Part shown: piece after piece, positions 1 through 9,152 of the stretch
Position numbering within the stretch: position 1 is the first letter of the stretch
Layout: each line of letters starts with the position of its first letter
Assembly: GCF_001280015.1 (NCBI RefSeq)
Contig: NZ_LGDV01000085.1
Location: 124,001 to 188,000, forward strand
Direction: 5' to 3'
DNA from: Streptomyces sp. MMG1121
Lineage (GTDB): Bacteria; Actinomycetota; Actinomycetes; Streptomycetales; Streptomycetaceae
Length of the DNA: 64,000 bases
The notes under the pieces: model-generated
The model's input: the letters and a program-made list of their open reading frames with translations, nothing else
What the model was told of the DNA's origin: nothing
Database searches by the model: none
Made by a program: the position numbers and the translations under genes

Positions 1-369
1 CATAAGGCTGCCACGCCGAAAACACGGTCGTACGCCCCGGCTCGGCGACTCGCTCTGACGCACTGGCGCTACAGCGGCCCCGGCCGTGGCATCGGATCGT
101 GTGCCACGGTCACCGTCGCACTGGGCGGCACGAGGACCGACGTCACCGTCGAGGTCGTGGAGGCCGAGGCACCTCGGCGCATCGTCGAACGCAACGTGAG
201 CGCGGGCGGCCGACGCCTCGCCGGCGGCACGTACACCATCGAGACACTGCCGACGGGAGGCAGCCGCATCTCCTTCGCGTACGCCTGGGTGCGCGCGCCT
301 CTCGCCGACCGGCTGTTGGCCCTCGTGGTCCGGGCCACGATGCGGCGCGCCAACGGCAGGGTCATGTGA
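1..369 (+). CDS. SRPBCC-like protein, C-terminal part (5' truncated by window)
   Basis: An open frame enters from the left edge and ends at a TGA at 367-369. About 120 residues are visible. Their alternating beta-strand pattern (a strand with TVTVAL, then VEVVEAEAPRRIVERN, then GTYTIETLP, then a final helix around LADRLLALVVRATMRR) fits the second half of an SRPBCC/polyketide-cyclase-like lipid-binding fold. No catalytic residue can be named and the substrate is unknown. The N-terminus lies outside the window. It converges on the WYL regulator on the other strand. The fold call is inferred from the strand-helix pattern only. Confidence 0.5.
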   Translation, partial: HKAATPKTRSYAPARRLALTHWRYSGPGRGIGSCATVTVALGGTRTDVTVEVVEAEAPRRIVERNVSAGGRRLAGGTYTIETLPTGGSRISFAYAWVRAPLADRLLALVVRATMRRANGRVM

Positions 370-464
370 CGGCTGGCCACCGAGCCGGGCCGCCACGTGT
401 CCGGTGCCGGATCCTGACGCCCGACGGGTACGCGTCGTGCCGCGGCGGTGCGCCACCGTGGCCG

Positions 465-1433
465 TCAGTCCGTGTCCGCGGCCGCCCGCAGCCGGTCCGC
501 CAACGCCCGGACGGCCTCGCGCAGTTCCTCCGGTCCCTCGACGACGAACGGCGCGCCGAGTGCCGTCAGTACTTGTGGCACCCAGTCCAATCGTTCGGCG
601 CTGAACCGCACCCGCACCCAGTCGGCGTCCGTGCCGACCGGTTCGAGCGATGCGATCCCCTGCGGAAGGCGAGAACGAATGGCCTCGGTGTCGCCGCGGA
701 CCCGCACCGACACCTCGTAGCGCCAGGGCGTGCGAGCGATGCCGGCCAGCACCTGCGCCGCGGGATCGAAACCTGTCGGCACCTCGAACACACCGTCACG
801 TACCGCCACATGCGCGACGCGGTCCAGTCGGAACGTGCGCACCTCACCGCTGGTGGAGTCCTCGGCGGTGACGTACCACCGGCCCGAATGCGCGACGATG
901 CCATAGGGGTGAACGACGCGTGCGCTGCGCACGCCGTCGCGGTCGGTGTAACCGATCTCCACGGGGCTGCGGCCCCGCGCGGCGTCGGCGACCCTGAGCA
1001 GCACCTCGGTCTCGGGGACGGTCACCGCACGGGCCGGTGCGGTGAAGTCAACCGTCTCCAGGAGCGCCTTGAGCCGCGCGGCCAGCGGCTTCGGCAGCAC
1101 CCGGTGCAGCTTGGCCGCCGCGCTCTCGGCAGCGACCGGCGAGGTCGTCACCAGCCCGGCGCGACGGCCGGCCACGAGCCCGAGCAGGACGGCCAGCGCT
1201 TCCTCGTCCGTGAGCATCAGCGGCGGCATCCGGTAGCCCGGGGCCAGACGGTAGCCACCGTAGCGGCCGCGCACCGAGTCGACCGGCACGTCCAGGTCGA
1301 CGAGGTGCGAGACGTAGCGCCGGACGGTGCGTTCGTCCACGCCGAGCCGGTCGGTCAGCTCGGCGGTGCTGTGGGTGCCGCCGGCTTGCAGGATCTCCAG
1401 CAGGGCGAGCACACGGGCTGCGGGTCGGGTCAT
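465..1433 (-). CDS. WYL-domain helix-turn-helix transcriptional regulator
   Basis: A cytoplasmic DNA-binding regulator of the YafY/DeoR-like WYL class, about 322 residues. The N-terminal 60 residues hold an HTH (ALLEILQAGGTHSTAELTD, then GVDERTVRRYVSHL). The middle and C-terminal parts carry the WYL core with RWYVTAEDSTSGEVRTFRLD followed by a WCX-like extension. WYL regulators usually sense nucleic acid or small ligands; the target here is unknown. Two in-frame ATGs occur at 1442 and 1433; the second is preferred because the first has a purine stretch only 3 nt upstream. It is followed by no obvious operon partner. Confidence 0.85.
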   Translation of the reverse strand: MTRPAARVLALLEILQAGGTHSTAELTDRLGVDERTVRRYVSHLVDLDVPVDSVRGRYGGYRLAPGYRMPPLMLTDEEALAVLLGLVAGRRAGLVTTSPVAAESAAAKLHRVLPKPLAARLKALLETVDFTAPARAVTVPETEVLLRVADAARGRSPVEIGYTDRDGVRSARVVHPYGIVAHSGRWYVTAEDSTSGEVRTFRLDRVAHVAVRDGVFEVPTGFDPAAQVLAGIARTPWRYEVSVRVRGDTEAIRSRLPQGIASLEPVGTDADWVRVRFSAERLDWVPQVLTALGAPFVVEGPEELREAVRALADRLRAAADTD

Positions 1434-1531
1434 GGGCCCCATGGTTTCCGCTGTACGGGGCGGTTTTCGACCGGTAGCGACTCGCGATGACCGGTCCGCC
1501 GCCTCGGGCGCTCGGCCGCTGCCGGCCGGGC

Positions 1532-2053
1532 TCAGTTCGTCGTGGACGACCCTCGCCGCGGGAGCTTCCAGTTCGGTCGCGGAAAGTGGCAGGTGTAGCC
1601 GTCGGGGTAGCGTTCCAGGTAGTCCTGGTGCTCGGGCTCCGCCTCCCAGAAGTCGCCCACGGGCTCCAGCTCCGTGACCACCTTCCCCGGCCAGAGCCCG
1701 CTCGCCTCGACGTCCGCGATCGTGTCCACGGCGACGCGGTGCTGCTCTTCGTCGCCGTAGAAGATGGCGGACCGGTAGCTGCGCCCGATGTCGTTGCCCT
1801 GGCGGTCCCTCGTGGTCGGATCGTGGACCTGGAAGAAGAACTCCAGGATGTCGCGGTAGCTCGTGACCGTGGGATCGAAGAGGATCTCGATGGCCTCGGC
1901 GTGGTCGCCGTGATCACGGTATGTGGCGTTCGGCGTGTCGCCACCGCTGTAGCCGACACGCGTGGACGTCACGCCCGGCTGTTTGCGGATCAGATCCTGC
2001 ATGCCCCAGAAACAACCGCCTGCGAGTACGGCCCGCTCGGTTCCCACGCTCAT
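1532..2053 (-). CDS. msrA: Peptide-methionine (S)-S-oxide reductase MsrA
   Basis: Cytoplasmic repair enzyme that reduces methionine-S-sulfoxide in proteins. The 173-residue protein has the family signature with the catalytic cysteine near residue 14 ([10 protein letters not shown]), then [19 protein letters not shown] and the conserved [11 protein letters not shown] and [18 protein letters not shown] segments. The length is normal for a single-domain MsrA. There is no fused MsrB domain. It is transcribed leftwards, downstream of the secreted peptidase but separated from it by a strong hairpin, so it probably has its own promoter. Confidence 0.96.
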   Translation of the reverse strand: MSVGTERAVLAGGCFWGMQDLIRKQPGVTSTRVGYSGGDTPNATYRDHGDHAEAIEILFDPTVTSYRDILEFFFQVHDPTTRDRQGNDIGRSYRSAIFYGDEEQHRVAVDTIADVEASGLWPGKVVTELEPVGDFWEAEPEHQDYLERYPDGYTCHFPRPNWKLPRRGSSTTN

Positions 2054-2152
2054 CGGTCACTCCTGACACTGCTCGAACCCGGCCCGCCGTTCGGCGTGCC
2101 GGTCCTACCGTCACCCAGCCTAAAACATCGCCTCTCCCGGTTGACCCGAGGC

Positions 2153-2190
2153 CACCGGGCCCGCCGGCCCTCCGGTCGGCGGGCCCGGTG
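2153..2190 (-). terminator. Hairpin terminator after the secreted peptidase gene
   Basis: A perfect 14-bp GC-rich stem (2153-2166 with 2177-2190) with a 10-nt loop lies about 20 bp past the stop codon of the leftward gene ending at 2211. There is no obvious T-run, as is common for Streptomyces terminators. Confidence 0.7.
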
Positions 2191-2210
2191 ATCAGTGCGG
2201 ACCACGGGGT

Positions 2211-3794
2211 TCAGAAGCGGGGCGCCCGCGGTGTCTGCTGCGGAGTCGGAGCGATGCGCTGGTTCACGCCGGGGCTCTGGCGGCCGGAGGCCTTGCAGGT
2301 GACGTCCTTGGCCGGGAGCTTGCCGCTGTCGAGGTAGGCGTTGATGGTGCGGTTGGCGCAGGCGCGCTGGTCGTCGGAGTAGACGCCGTGGCCCTCGCCG
2401 CCCTGGACGTACACCATGCGCGAGCCCTTCAGTGCGCGGTGCATACCGAGACCGCTGACCAGAGGTGTCTGGGGGTCCCACTGGTTCTGGACGGTGAGCA
2501 CGCCGACCTTGTTGTCCACCGCGGTGACGCGCTCGGCCGGCTTCCCCCAAAAGGCGCAGGGCGTGATGTTGGAGGCGATGTCGCCGTAGATCGGGTACTT
2601 GGCCTTGTCCCGGATCGCGTCCCGCCGGTACTGCCCGGGGTCGCGCGGCCAGGCCGCGGTGTCGCCGCAGACCACGGTCCAGAAGGCGGCGGTGCCGTTG
2701 TCGGCGGGCGCCTGTGCGGCGAAGGCCGCGGACCGGCGCGGTGCCCGCTGTTCATCCGGCGCGGGACTGCGGCGGGCGGGCGCACGGCCGTCGGCGGCCT
2801 TCTTGAGGCGGACGACCGCCTCGGCCGCCTCCTTGGGGCTGAAGAACTCGGGGCGCAGGGTGGCGCGGATGTCGTCGCCGGTGAGTTTCTGGCCGCCGTC
2901 GTCGATGGGAGTGCGGTCGGCCCGGGCGATCAGGTCCCAGAACGTCTTCTTCACCTTGGCCGGGGTGGCGCCGAGCCGGTAGGTGCGGTCGCGTTCGGCG
3001 GTCCACTGCGTCCAGCGGGTGAACGCGGGCTCGGTGCCCTCCGCCCACACCTGGATCATGCCGCGCCACACGCGTGCGGGGTCGACCGCGCTGTCCAGGA
3101 CGAAGCGGTCGGTGCGCTGGGGGAACATCTGCGTGTAGACGGCGCCCAGGTAGGTGCCGTAGGAGTAGCCCAGGTAGGAGATCTTCTTCTCGCCCAGTAC
3201 GGCGCGGATGACGTCCATGTCCCGGGCGGTGTTGCGGGTGGTGATGTACGGGAGCCTGTCGGCGTTCCTGGCCCGGCACTTCTCGGCGACGGTCCGGGCC
3301 CACTTGACGTCGCGGCTGAACGTCTCGGGCCTGTAGGCGTGTTCGAAGTTCTGTTCCGTGTCCGTGAGCCCGCAGGTTACGGGGCTGCTGCGGCCCACGC
3401 CACGCGGGTCGAACCCGATGAGGTCGTACTGCTGCAGGACCTTCTTGGGCATCGCGTCCTTCATCATGACGGGCATGTCCAGGCCCTCGCCGCCCGGACC
3501 ACCCGGGTTGAACAGGATCGCGCCGTGCCGCTTGCCGGGGACGCTGGTCTTCATCCGGGAGATGGCCAGCGTGATGGTCTTGGAGTCGGGGCGGCTGTAG
3601 TCGAGCGGGACCTTGATCGTCGCGCACTGGAACGCGGCGGGCGTCGACTTGTCACATCGGTGCCATCCGGGTTTCTGGTTCAGGAATCTCTCCAGCGGTT
3701 GTGCCGCCGCAGATGCCTGTGCCGGGGCGAGGGTGGCGACGAGCGCCGCCGTGACCCCCACGGTGAGTAAGGGCGCGATGCGTCCTGTCCGCAC
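2211..3794 (-). CDS. Secreted alpha/beta hydrolase, tripeptidyl aminopeptidase (Tap/Slp) type
   Basis: Predicted secreted mycelial exopeptidase of 527 residues. A Sec signal peptide is visible at residues 1-31 (basic MRTGR, hydrophobic core, then an A-S-A-like cleavage region). The mature part has the oxyanion segment FNPGGPGGEG, the DPRGVGRSSPVTCG motif and the nucleophile elbow GYSYGTYLGAVY. The C-terminal TAP-like domain starts near residue 380, has two Cys regions (VVCGDTAAWP and ITPCAFWG), the Asp-bearing NQWDPQTPL and the catalytic His in GEGHGVY. This matches the Streptomyces Tap/SlpD/SlpE family, which removes N-terminal tripeptides. The start is GTG with AAAGGAA about 11 nt upstream. 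Confidence 0.9.
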   Translation of the reverse strand: MRTGRIAPLLTVGVTAALVATLAPAQASAAAQPLERFLNQKPGWHRCDKSTPAAFQCATIKVPLDYSRPDSKTITLAISRMKTSVPGKRHGAILFNPGGPGGEGLDMPVMMKDAMPKKVLQQYDLIGFDPRGVGRSSPVTCGLTDTEQNFEHAYRPETFSRDVKWARTVAEKCRARNADRLPYITTRNTARDMDVIRAVLGEKKISYLGYSYGTYLGAVYTQMFPQRTDRFVLDSAVDPARVWRGMIQVWAEGTEPAFTRWTQWTAERDRTYRLGATPAKVKKTFWDLIARADRTPIDDGGQKLTGDDIRATLRPEFFSPKEAAEAVVRLKKAADGRAPARRSPAPDEQRAPRRSAAFAAQAPADNGTAAFWTVVCGDTAAWPRDPGQYRRDAIRDKAKYPIYGDIASNITPCAFWGKPAERVTAVDNKVGVLTVQNQWDPQTPLVSGLGMHRALKGSRMVYVQGGEGHGVYSDDQRACANRTINAYLDSGKLPAKDVTCKASGRQSPGVNQRIAPTPQQTPRAPRF

Positions 3795-3979
3795 GATGGC
3801 CGTTCCTTTCGGTCAACTTCCAGGTCGGAACGACCCTTTCGTGTCCCCGGAGGCGTACGAATCCATCTGCGGGGCTGTCTTTCTACGACTCCTGGGGGAC
3901 AGAAAAAGAGCAGAAAGAGACGTACGGAGGAGAACCCGGACTAGCTGATCCCCGTCCGCCGCAGGGGGCCTTGCGGAGG

Positions 3980-6403
3980 TCAGGACCTGCCGCCGGTCGG
4001 CAACCGGACGTAGCTCTGCCAGAGTTGGCCGAGGAAGAACTCGCCGAAGCGGGCCAGGGCGGCCGCGCCGCCGGGGCCGGTGGTGCGGAAGGTGGTGAGC
4101 TGCCGGGCGAGGTCGCCGAGCCGCAGGCTGAGCCGGCCGGCGCCGAGGACGACGGGGTCAGCGGCCGGCGCTTCGGTGGGGTCTGCGGCCAGCAGGCGGA
4201 AGGCCAACACGGTGGTGTCCGGCCACAGGCGCAGCGGGACGCCGTGAGTGATCTGCTTGAGTCCGGCCAGGGTGCACGACCGCTCCTCGGCGTCGGTGAA
4301 GTGGAGCCGGTAGCGCAGCACACGCCGGACGTCCCCGTCCCGTGCCGTGCCGTACGCCTCCTGTCCGCTGCTGTCCGCGGCCGGTGCGAAGAGGTTGAAC
4401 CGGCCGTGCAGGACGGGCCGCCGGCCTCCGCAAGCGGGGGACTCCACCCAGCCGTCGGCGCGGGCCTCGTGGTCGGGTTCGTCCAGGAAGGCGTCCACGT
4501 CGTCGGCCGTGATGGTGAGACGGAAGGCGAAGGGCTCCCGCTGCCCGCTGTGCTCGGCAGTCGTCGGGTCGGCCGCTCCGGGGACGTAGTAGCCGCGCAT
4601 CGTCTCGGTGAAGACCAGGGAGGTGCGCCGGGTGTAGGCGGGTCGAGGCGCAGTGGTCGCTCCCCCGCCGGCGCGGCCCTCCAGCAACCGGGTGCACATG
4701 CGGTCGGCCAGGGCGGCGATGGTGAGGGAGGGATTGGTGCCGACCGGTCCGGGCAGCGCCGAGCCGTCCGCGATGTACAGGCCCCGGTGCCCGTACACCT
4801 CGCCGTACGGGTCGCACACTCCCGTCTCGGGGCGTCGGCCCATCGGGGCACCGCCGAGGGGGTGCACGGTGACGGTCCGTCCCAGGTGCCACAGCGGGTT
4901 GTCGGCGTAGCCCGCGTCGAGCGCGTCCGCGATCCGGCGCATCGTGGCGCGGATCCGTCCCAGCACGTCCGCGCTGTTCCGCGCCGTCCAGTTGATGTCC
5001 AACCGGCCGTCACGCAGGCGCAGTTCGCCGTCCGGGGTGTCCCGGCCCATGCCGAGCAGGGGCAGCGAGGTGCTGGTGAGCAGGCCGTCGCCGAGCAGGT
5101 CGGACAGGTCCTCGGAGAGATGGCGCCGTCGGCCGAGGCCGGCCTGGCGGGCGAGTCCGCGGGCGAGGAACCGGGCCGCGCGGGAGAGTTGGTGCGGTCC
5201 CCGGGCGCCCTCCGCCAGCCACTGGACGAACTGGGGGTAGCCGCCGTCCTCGATGTAGCCTCCGCGTCCGGCGCCCGGTATGCCGTCGAGGTCGTCGGGG
5301 AGCCGGATCGCACCGGTGATCACCGGCCCCTGACTGGGATTCAGCGGCCGGCCCGCGCCGGTGCGTGCGTCCTTGGCCCTGATCAGGAAGGAGAGCGTGT
5401 CACCGTTGCCGGAGAAACGGGTGCCGAGCGCCGGACCCAGCCCGGGCAGCCGGTTGCGCGAACGCAGCAGCAGCCGCGTCGTGCCCAGCGTCCCGGCCGC
5501 CAGTATCAGGCGATCGCAGGTGATGGTCCCGGCCGTCGGGCGGCATCCCGGCTCACCGGTCTCCAGCCCGTGATGGCGGACGTAGCCCACCTGGTAGCCG
5601 CCGCGCGGGCCGGGGCGGACGGTCTGCACGTCGTGCCCGGTGCGCAGATCGGCGCCCTGCTCCCGGGCGGCCGACAGATACGTGAAGTCGAGGCTGTTCT
5701 TCGCGCCTTCGTTGCAGCCGATGTTGCACTCGCCGCACAGCCGGCAGGTGCGGCGGGCGGCACCGTGGAGGTTGCCGTGGTCCGGGCCGGTGAGGGGCAG
5801 ACCGGGCCGCGGTACGGCATCGGGCGCAGGGGCGAAACTGACGGCCAGCGGCGGCAGCCGGAACTCCAGCCCCAGCGCCGTGGCCGCTTCGCGCAGCGCG
5901 CGGGTCTTCGGGGTGTCCGCGTATCCCGGCCGGTGCAGGGGGTAGGGCGTGGCGCCCAGCATCCGTTCCACCGTGTCGTAGTGCGGTTCCAGGTCGGCAC
6001 GGCCGACCGGCCAGGGTTCACGGCCTCCGCCGGGCAGCGGCTGCTCCTCGGTGAACCAGTGCTCGTCCTTGCGCATCAGCACGTTCGCGAAGATCAGCGA
6101 GCCGCCGCCGAGGCCGCTGGCCACCACCGCGTCGCAGCCGCGGAACGACCAGACGTCGAACAGTCCGTACAGGCCGGCGCCCGGGTCCCAGAAGGCGCGG
6201 TTCATCTCGGCGGGGGTGCGGGCGAAGCTGCCCGGCGGATAGGCGCGGCCGCGCTCCAGTACGACCACCGACAGTCCGGCCTCGGCCAGTCGGTGGGCCG
6301 CGACGGAGCCGCCGAAGCCGGATCCGACGATCACGGCGTCGGCGTGCTCGGTGCCTGAGTCCGCTCGATGTGCCGGTCGGCCCGCCGTCGTCCGCACGGT
6401 CAT
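3980..6403 (-). CDS. GMC-type FAD oxidoreductase (cholesterol-oxidase-like)
   Basis: An 807-residue flavoprotein. The N-terminal dinucleotide-binding loop is GSGFGGSVAAHRLAEAG, followed by the GMC substrate/FAD region with GLGGGSLIFANVLMR. A Cys-rich loop CRLCGECNIGCNEGAKNS is typical of the cholesterol-oxidase-like branch. The GMC C-terminal signature is near GTNPSLTIAALADRM. About 230 extra residues follow, including a segment repeatedly found in long GMC proteins paired with hydrolases. The ATG start overlaps the stop of the upstream hydrolase by 4 bp, indicating translational coupling. Substrate is probably a sterol or bulky lipid alcohol; this is inferred from family only. Confidence 0.85.
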   Translation of the reverse strand: MTVRTTAGRPAHRADSGTEHADAVIVGSGFGGSVAAHRLAEAGLSVVVLERGRAYPPGSFARTPAEMNRAFWDPGAGLYGLFDVWSFRGCDAVVASGLGGGSLIFANVLMRKDEHWFTEEQPLPGGGREPWPVGRADLEPHYDTVERMLGATPYPLHRPGYADTPKTRALREAATALGLEFRLPPLAVSFAPAPDAVPRPGLPLTGPDHGNLHGAARRTCRLCGECNIGCNEGAKNSLDFTYLSAAREQGADLRTGHDVQTVRPGPRGGYQVGYVRHHGLETGEPGCRPTAGTITCDRLILAAGTLGTTRLLLRSRNRLPGLGPALGTRFSGNGDTLSFLIRAKDARTGAGRPLNPSQGPVITGAIRLPDDLDGIPGAGRGGYIEDGGYPQFVQWLAEGARGPHQLSRAARFLARGLARQAGLGRRRHLSEDLSDLLGDGLLTSTSLPLLGMGRDTPDGELRLRDGRLDINWTARNSADVLGRIRATMRRIADALDAGYADNPLWHLGRTVTVHPLGGAPMGRRPETGVCDPYGEVYGHRGLYIADGSALPGPVGTNPSLTIAALADRMCTRLLEGRAGGGATTAPRPAYTRRTSLVFTETMRGYYVPGAADPTTAEHSGQREPFAFRLTITADDVDAFLDEPDHEARADGWVESPACGGRRPVLHGRFNLFAPAADSSGQEAYGTARDGDVRRVLRYRLHFTDAEERSCTLAGLKQITHGVPLRLWPDTTVLAFRLLAADPTEAPAADPVVLGAGRLSLRLGDLARQLTTFRTTGPGGAAALARFGEFFLGQLWQSYVRLPTGGRS

Positions 6404-7506
6404 GCCGCCGCCCGGAGCCGCAGGAAGTCGAGGATCCGCGGGAAGACGTCACGGTCCGCGTCCTTGCCGATGATCGGGTCGAGGTGTCCGTAGCCGGGCA
6501 GGACGGCCAATGCGTGGCGGTCGGGTGCGTGCGCGGACAGCTCACGGTGGCAGATCACGTTCGAGTCGCCGAAGACGTGGTTCCGGTCACCGGCAAGGAA
6601 GAGGATCGGCGTGCCGATGCCGGGGGCGTCGGTGAGGTAGTCGTCGGGCAGCGAGGCGTGCCGCGGGTCGCGGGGGTCGTCCTTCACCGCGTGCCCCGCC
6701 CGGACCATCTTCCGCACGTGCCGCAGATAGCTCAGTCCGCTGGGGCCCAGCAGATCGGCGATGCGCTCGTGGGTGACCGGGTGGAGGTTCTCGTGGCTGT
6801 AGAGGGCGGGCCAGCCGCAGCCCCACATGAAGCTGATCATGTGGCAGGCGGGGTTGTCGCACTCCTGGTGGACCAGCGAGACGAGCCGGGACAGCGCCCG
6901 GCCGGGCGTGAACCGGCGTCCTGTCCGCGCGCGAGGATCCAGTACGGAAAGCCCGAGGACGTGTTCGAGCAGTTCGGGCCCGTACTCCAGCTTCCACCGT
7001 GGCCCTGCCGTCAGCCGCGGGGTCAGGGCCACGCTGTTCGCCACGAAGCTCGCGATGCCGTCGACGGTGCCCGCGGACAGGCTCATGGCGAAGGCGACCG
7101 ACCCGAGGCAGTGCGCGATGACGTGCACGGGCCGAGGGCCGGCGTGGCGGCGCAGCTCGGCGAGCGCCGCCGGGTAGTCGAACCGGGCGAGGTCGTCCAG
7201 GCTCTGGCGGCCCGGCTCCGTGTTGTAGGGGAAGCGGTTGCTCATCCGGCTGTCGATGGCCCAGACGTCGGTGAATCCGTGGTCGAGCAGGTAACTCGTC
7301 AGGTTGCGGTGCTCCGGCATGATGAAGAGGTCACTCGCGGAGGTCAGTCCGTGCACCAGCAGCACCGGATCGGCGAGCGGCGCGCCGCGCGCGCGGCGGA
7401 AACGGGTGAGGCTCAGGCTCAGGCCGTCCTCGGTGGTGAACGGATGATGCGACGCCTCGGCGTCCGCCACGCCCTCGAGCGAGAAGCGCGGGATGCGCTG
7501 TGCCAT
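6400..7506 (-). CDS. Alpha/beta hydrolase with a Cys at the nucleophile elbow
   Basis: A 368-residue alpha/beta hydrolase. After strand beta3 (PVLLVHGLTSASDLF) the nucleophile elbow reads VHVIAHCLGSVAFAMSLS, so Cys replaces the usual Ser in the G-x-S-x-G position, as in PHA-synthase-type lipase boxes. A late GYGHLDPIIG segment supplies the probable catalytic His, and LFLAGDRNHVF a probable Asp. No signal peptide. It is the first gene of a two-gene operon with the GMC oxidoreductase (4-bp overlap), so the two likely act on the same lipid-like substrate. Close homologs are often fused to GMC oxidoreductases. Alternative: an acyltransferase rather than an esterase. Confidence 0.82.
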   Translation of the reverse strand: MAQRIPRFSLEGVADAEASHHPFTTEDGLSLSLTRFRRARGAPLADPVLLVHGLTSASDLFIMPEHRNLTSYLLDHGFTDVWAIDSRMSNRFPYNTEPGRQSLDDLARFDYPAALAELRRHAGPRPVHVIAHCLGSVAFAMSLSAGTVDGIASFVANSVALTPRLTAGPRWKLEYGPELLEHVLGLSVLDPRARTGRRFTPGRALSRLVSLVHQECDNPACHMISFMWGCGWPALYSHENLHPVTHERIADLLGPSGLSYLRHVRKMVRAGHAVKDDPRDPRHASLPDDYLTDAPGIGTPILFLAGDRNHVFGDSNVICHRELSAHAPDRHALAVLPGYGHLDPIIGKDADRDVFPRILDFLRLRAAA

Positions 7507-7645
7507 GCCTCCCCCTGTGCATCGCGCTCCGACCAGCCCTGATCGCGCTCTCGTCGGAGAAACAGCCTCACAGGGGACGGTACGCCAGACAGTCGGACCG
7601 GTAGGGGGATTTGCCGTAAACCTGCGCGTGCCGGGGTTCTCGTCG

Positions 7646-7692
7646 TTGACAGGATTGGGTAATGGGATTAGCTTTTAGCTAACAGAGTTAGC
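7646..7692 (+). promoter_or_regulatory. Promoter and probable TetR operator for the hydrolase/TetR operon
   Basis: A -35 TTGACA at 7646-7651 is followed after 17 bp by TAGCTT at 7669-7674. Overlapping and following the -10 box is a symmetric cluster: TTAGCTAA (7675-7682) and GCTAAC-aga-GTTAGC (7678-7692). Three TTAGC copies occur in 25 bp. The next gene but one encodes a TetR regulator, so autoregulation is likely. Confidence 0.65.
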
Positions 7693-7710
7693 CAGCGCTG
7701 GGGGGATGTC

Positions 7711-8547
7711 ATGACCGAGTACCTTGCCGTCGACGGCGGCACGATCGCTTACGAAGTGGCGGGATCGGGCCCGCTGGTAGTGCTCGCGCACGGCATGGGC
7801 GACAGCCGCGCCGCCTACCGTGCCGTGATCCCGTCGCTGGTGGAGGCGGGCTATCGGGTCGCGGCGGTCGATCTGCGCGGCTGCGGCGAGTCCAGCGTCG
7901 GCTGGCCGGTCTGGAGCCGTACCGCCATCGCCGGCGACCTGCTCGCCGTGATCCGCCACCTGGGCGGCCCGGCCGTGCTGGTCGGCCACTCGGTCTCCGG
8001 CGGCGCCGCCACCATCGCCGCGGCGCAGGAACCCTCCCTCGTCAGCGCGGTCGTCGAGCTGGCGCCGTTCACCCGCAAGCAGTCCATCCGCCTCGGCGAC
8101 CTGCGGGTGCGGCGCTTCCGGCAGGGCATGCTGCGGCTGCTCGGCGCGGGCGTGTTCGGCAGCGTGCCGCTCTGGCGCTCGTACCTCGACGTGGCCTGTC
8201 CCGGCGTGAAACCGGCCGACTGGGCCGAGCGGCTCGGCCGCATCGACTCCCTGCTGCGCGAGCCGGGCCGGATGAAGGCCATGCAGGGCATGGGCCGCAG
8301 CGCCCCGACCGACGCCGGCGCGCAACTCGGCGACGTCCGCTGCCCGGTCCTGGTCGTGATGGGCACGCTCGACCCGGACTGGGCCGACCCGCAGGCCGAG
8401 GGTTCGGCGATCGTCGACGCCCTGCCGTCCGGCCTCGGGCGCCTTGAGATGATCGAGGGCGCCGGACACTATCCGCACGACCAGTTCCCCGACGAGGTGG
8501 TTTCACTCATGCTCGCCTTCCTCCGATCGGACACCGCTCGTGCCTAG
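7711..8547 (+). CDS. Alpha/beta fold hydrolase
   Basis: A 278-residue cytoplasmic alpha/beta hydrolase. The oxyanion region is VVLAHGMGDSRAAY, the strand-4 motif VAAVDLRGCGESS, and the nucleophile elbow VGHSVSGGAAT with Ser as nucleophile. The probable acid is in VMGTLDPDW and the His in EGAGHYPHDQ. The family includes esterases, epoxide hydrolases and haloperoxidases, so the substrate cannot be told. ATG follows GGGGGA. Its stop overlaps the GTG start of the TetR gene, so enzyme and regulator are co-expressed and the operator upstream (7668-7692) probably responds to the enzyme's substrate. Confidence 0.88.
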   Translation: MTEYLAVDGGTIAYEVAGSGPLVVLAHGMGDSRAAYRAVIPSLVEAGYRVAAVDLRGCGESSVGWPVWSRTAIAGDLLAVIRHLGGPAVLVGHSVSGGAATIAAAQEPSLVSAVVELAPFTRKQSIRLGDLRVRRFRQGMLRLLGAGVFGSVPLWRSYLDVACPGVKPADWAERLGRIDSLLREPGRMKAMQGMGRSAPTDAGAQLGDVRCPVLVVMGTLDPDWADPQAEGSAIVDALPSGLGRLEMIEGAGHYPHDQFPDEVVSLMLAFLRSDTARA

Positions 8548-9103
8548 GGCCGGCCTGGACACGACGTCCGTGGTCGCGGCAGGTGCCGCCCTCGCCGACG
8601 AGGTGGGCCTCGCCGGCCTGACGATGGGTTCGCTGGCCGAGCGGGTGGGCGTGCGCACCCCGTCCCTGTACAAGCACGTGGGCGGCCAGGAAGACCTCAA
8701 CCGGCGCATCGCGGTCTTGGCGCTGGGCGAGGCCGCCGACGCCGTCGGCCGCGCCGTCCAGGGGTACGCGGGCCGCGACGCCCTGGCGGCCGCGGCGCGC
8801 GCCTTCCGCGCCTTCGTCCTGGCGCACCCCGGCCGCTACGCCGCGACGATCGGCATGGAACCGTCCGGTCCGGACGATCCACTGGCCACCGCGGGCCGCC
8901 GGCTGCTCGCCGCGTTCACGGCGGTCCTGCGCGGCTACGAGATCGAGGAGTCCGACGTGGACCACGCCCTGCGCATGCTCCGCAGCCTCTGCCACGGCTT
9001 CGCCACGCTGCAGTCGGCCCATGGCTTCCAGTGGAGCACCGACGTCGACGAGAGCTTCGAGTGGCTGATCACCTTTGCCGACCGGGGCCTGCGCGCCATG
9101 TGA
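8540..9103 (+). CDS. TetR/AcrR family transcriptional regulator
   Basis: A 187-residue regulator. The N-terminal HTH is seen in TMGSLAERVGVRTPSLYKHV. The ligand domain resembles the WHG-type TetR C-terminal fold (AFRAFVLAHPGRYAATIG, then the buried helix region DHALRMLRSLCHGFATLQS). It starts at a GTG that lies inside the upstream hydrolase gene (8-bp overlap), so it needs no separate promoter. Likely a repressor of its own operon through the TTAGC-type inverted repeats at 7668-7692. The ligand is unknown. Confidence 0.9.
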   Translation: MPRAGLDTTSVVAAGAALADEVGLAGLTMGSLAERVGVRTPSLYKHVGGQEDLNRRIAVLALGEAADAVGRAVQGYAGRDALAAAARAFRAFVLAHPGRYAATIGMEPSGPDDPLATAGRRLLAAFTAVLRGYEIEESDVDHALRMLRSLCHGFATLQSAHGFQWSTDVDESFEWLITFADRGLRAM

Positions 9104-9152
9104 CTCGCCCCCGGTCAGGGGTACCCGTGCGCAGGACAGAAAGGAGCCCGTC

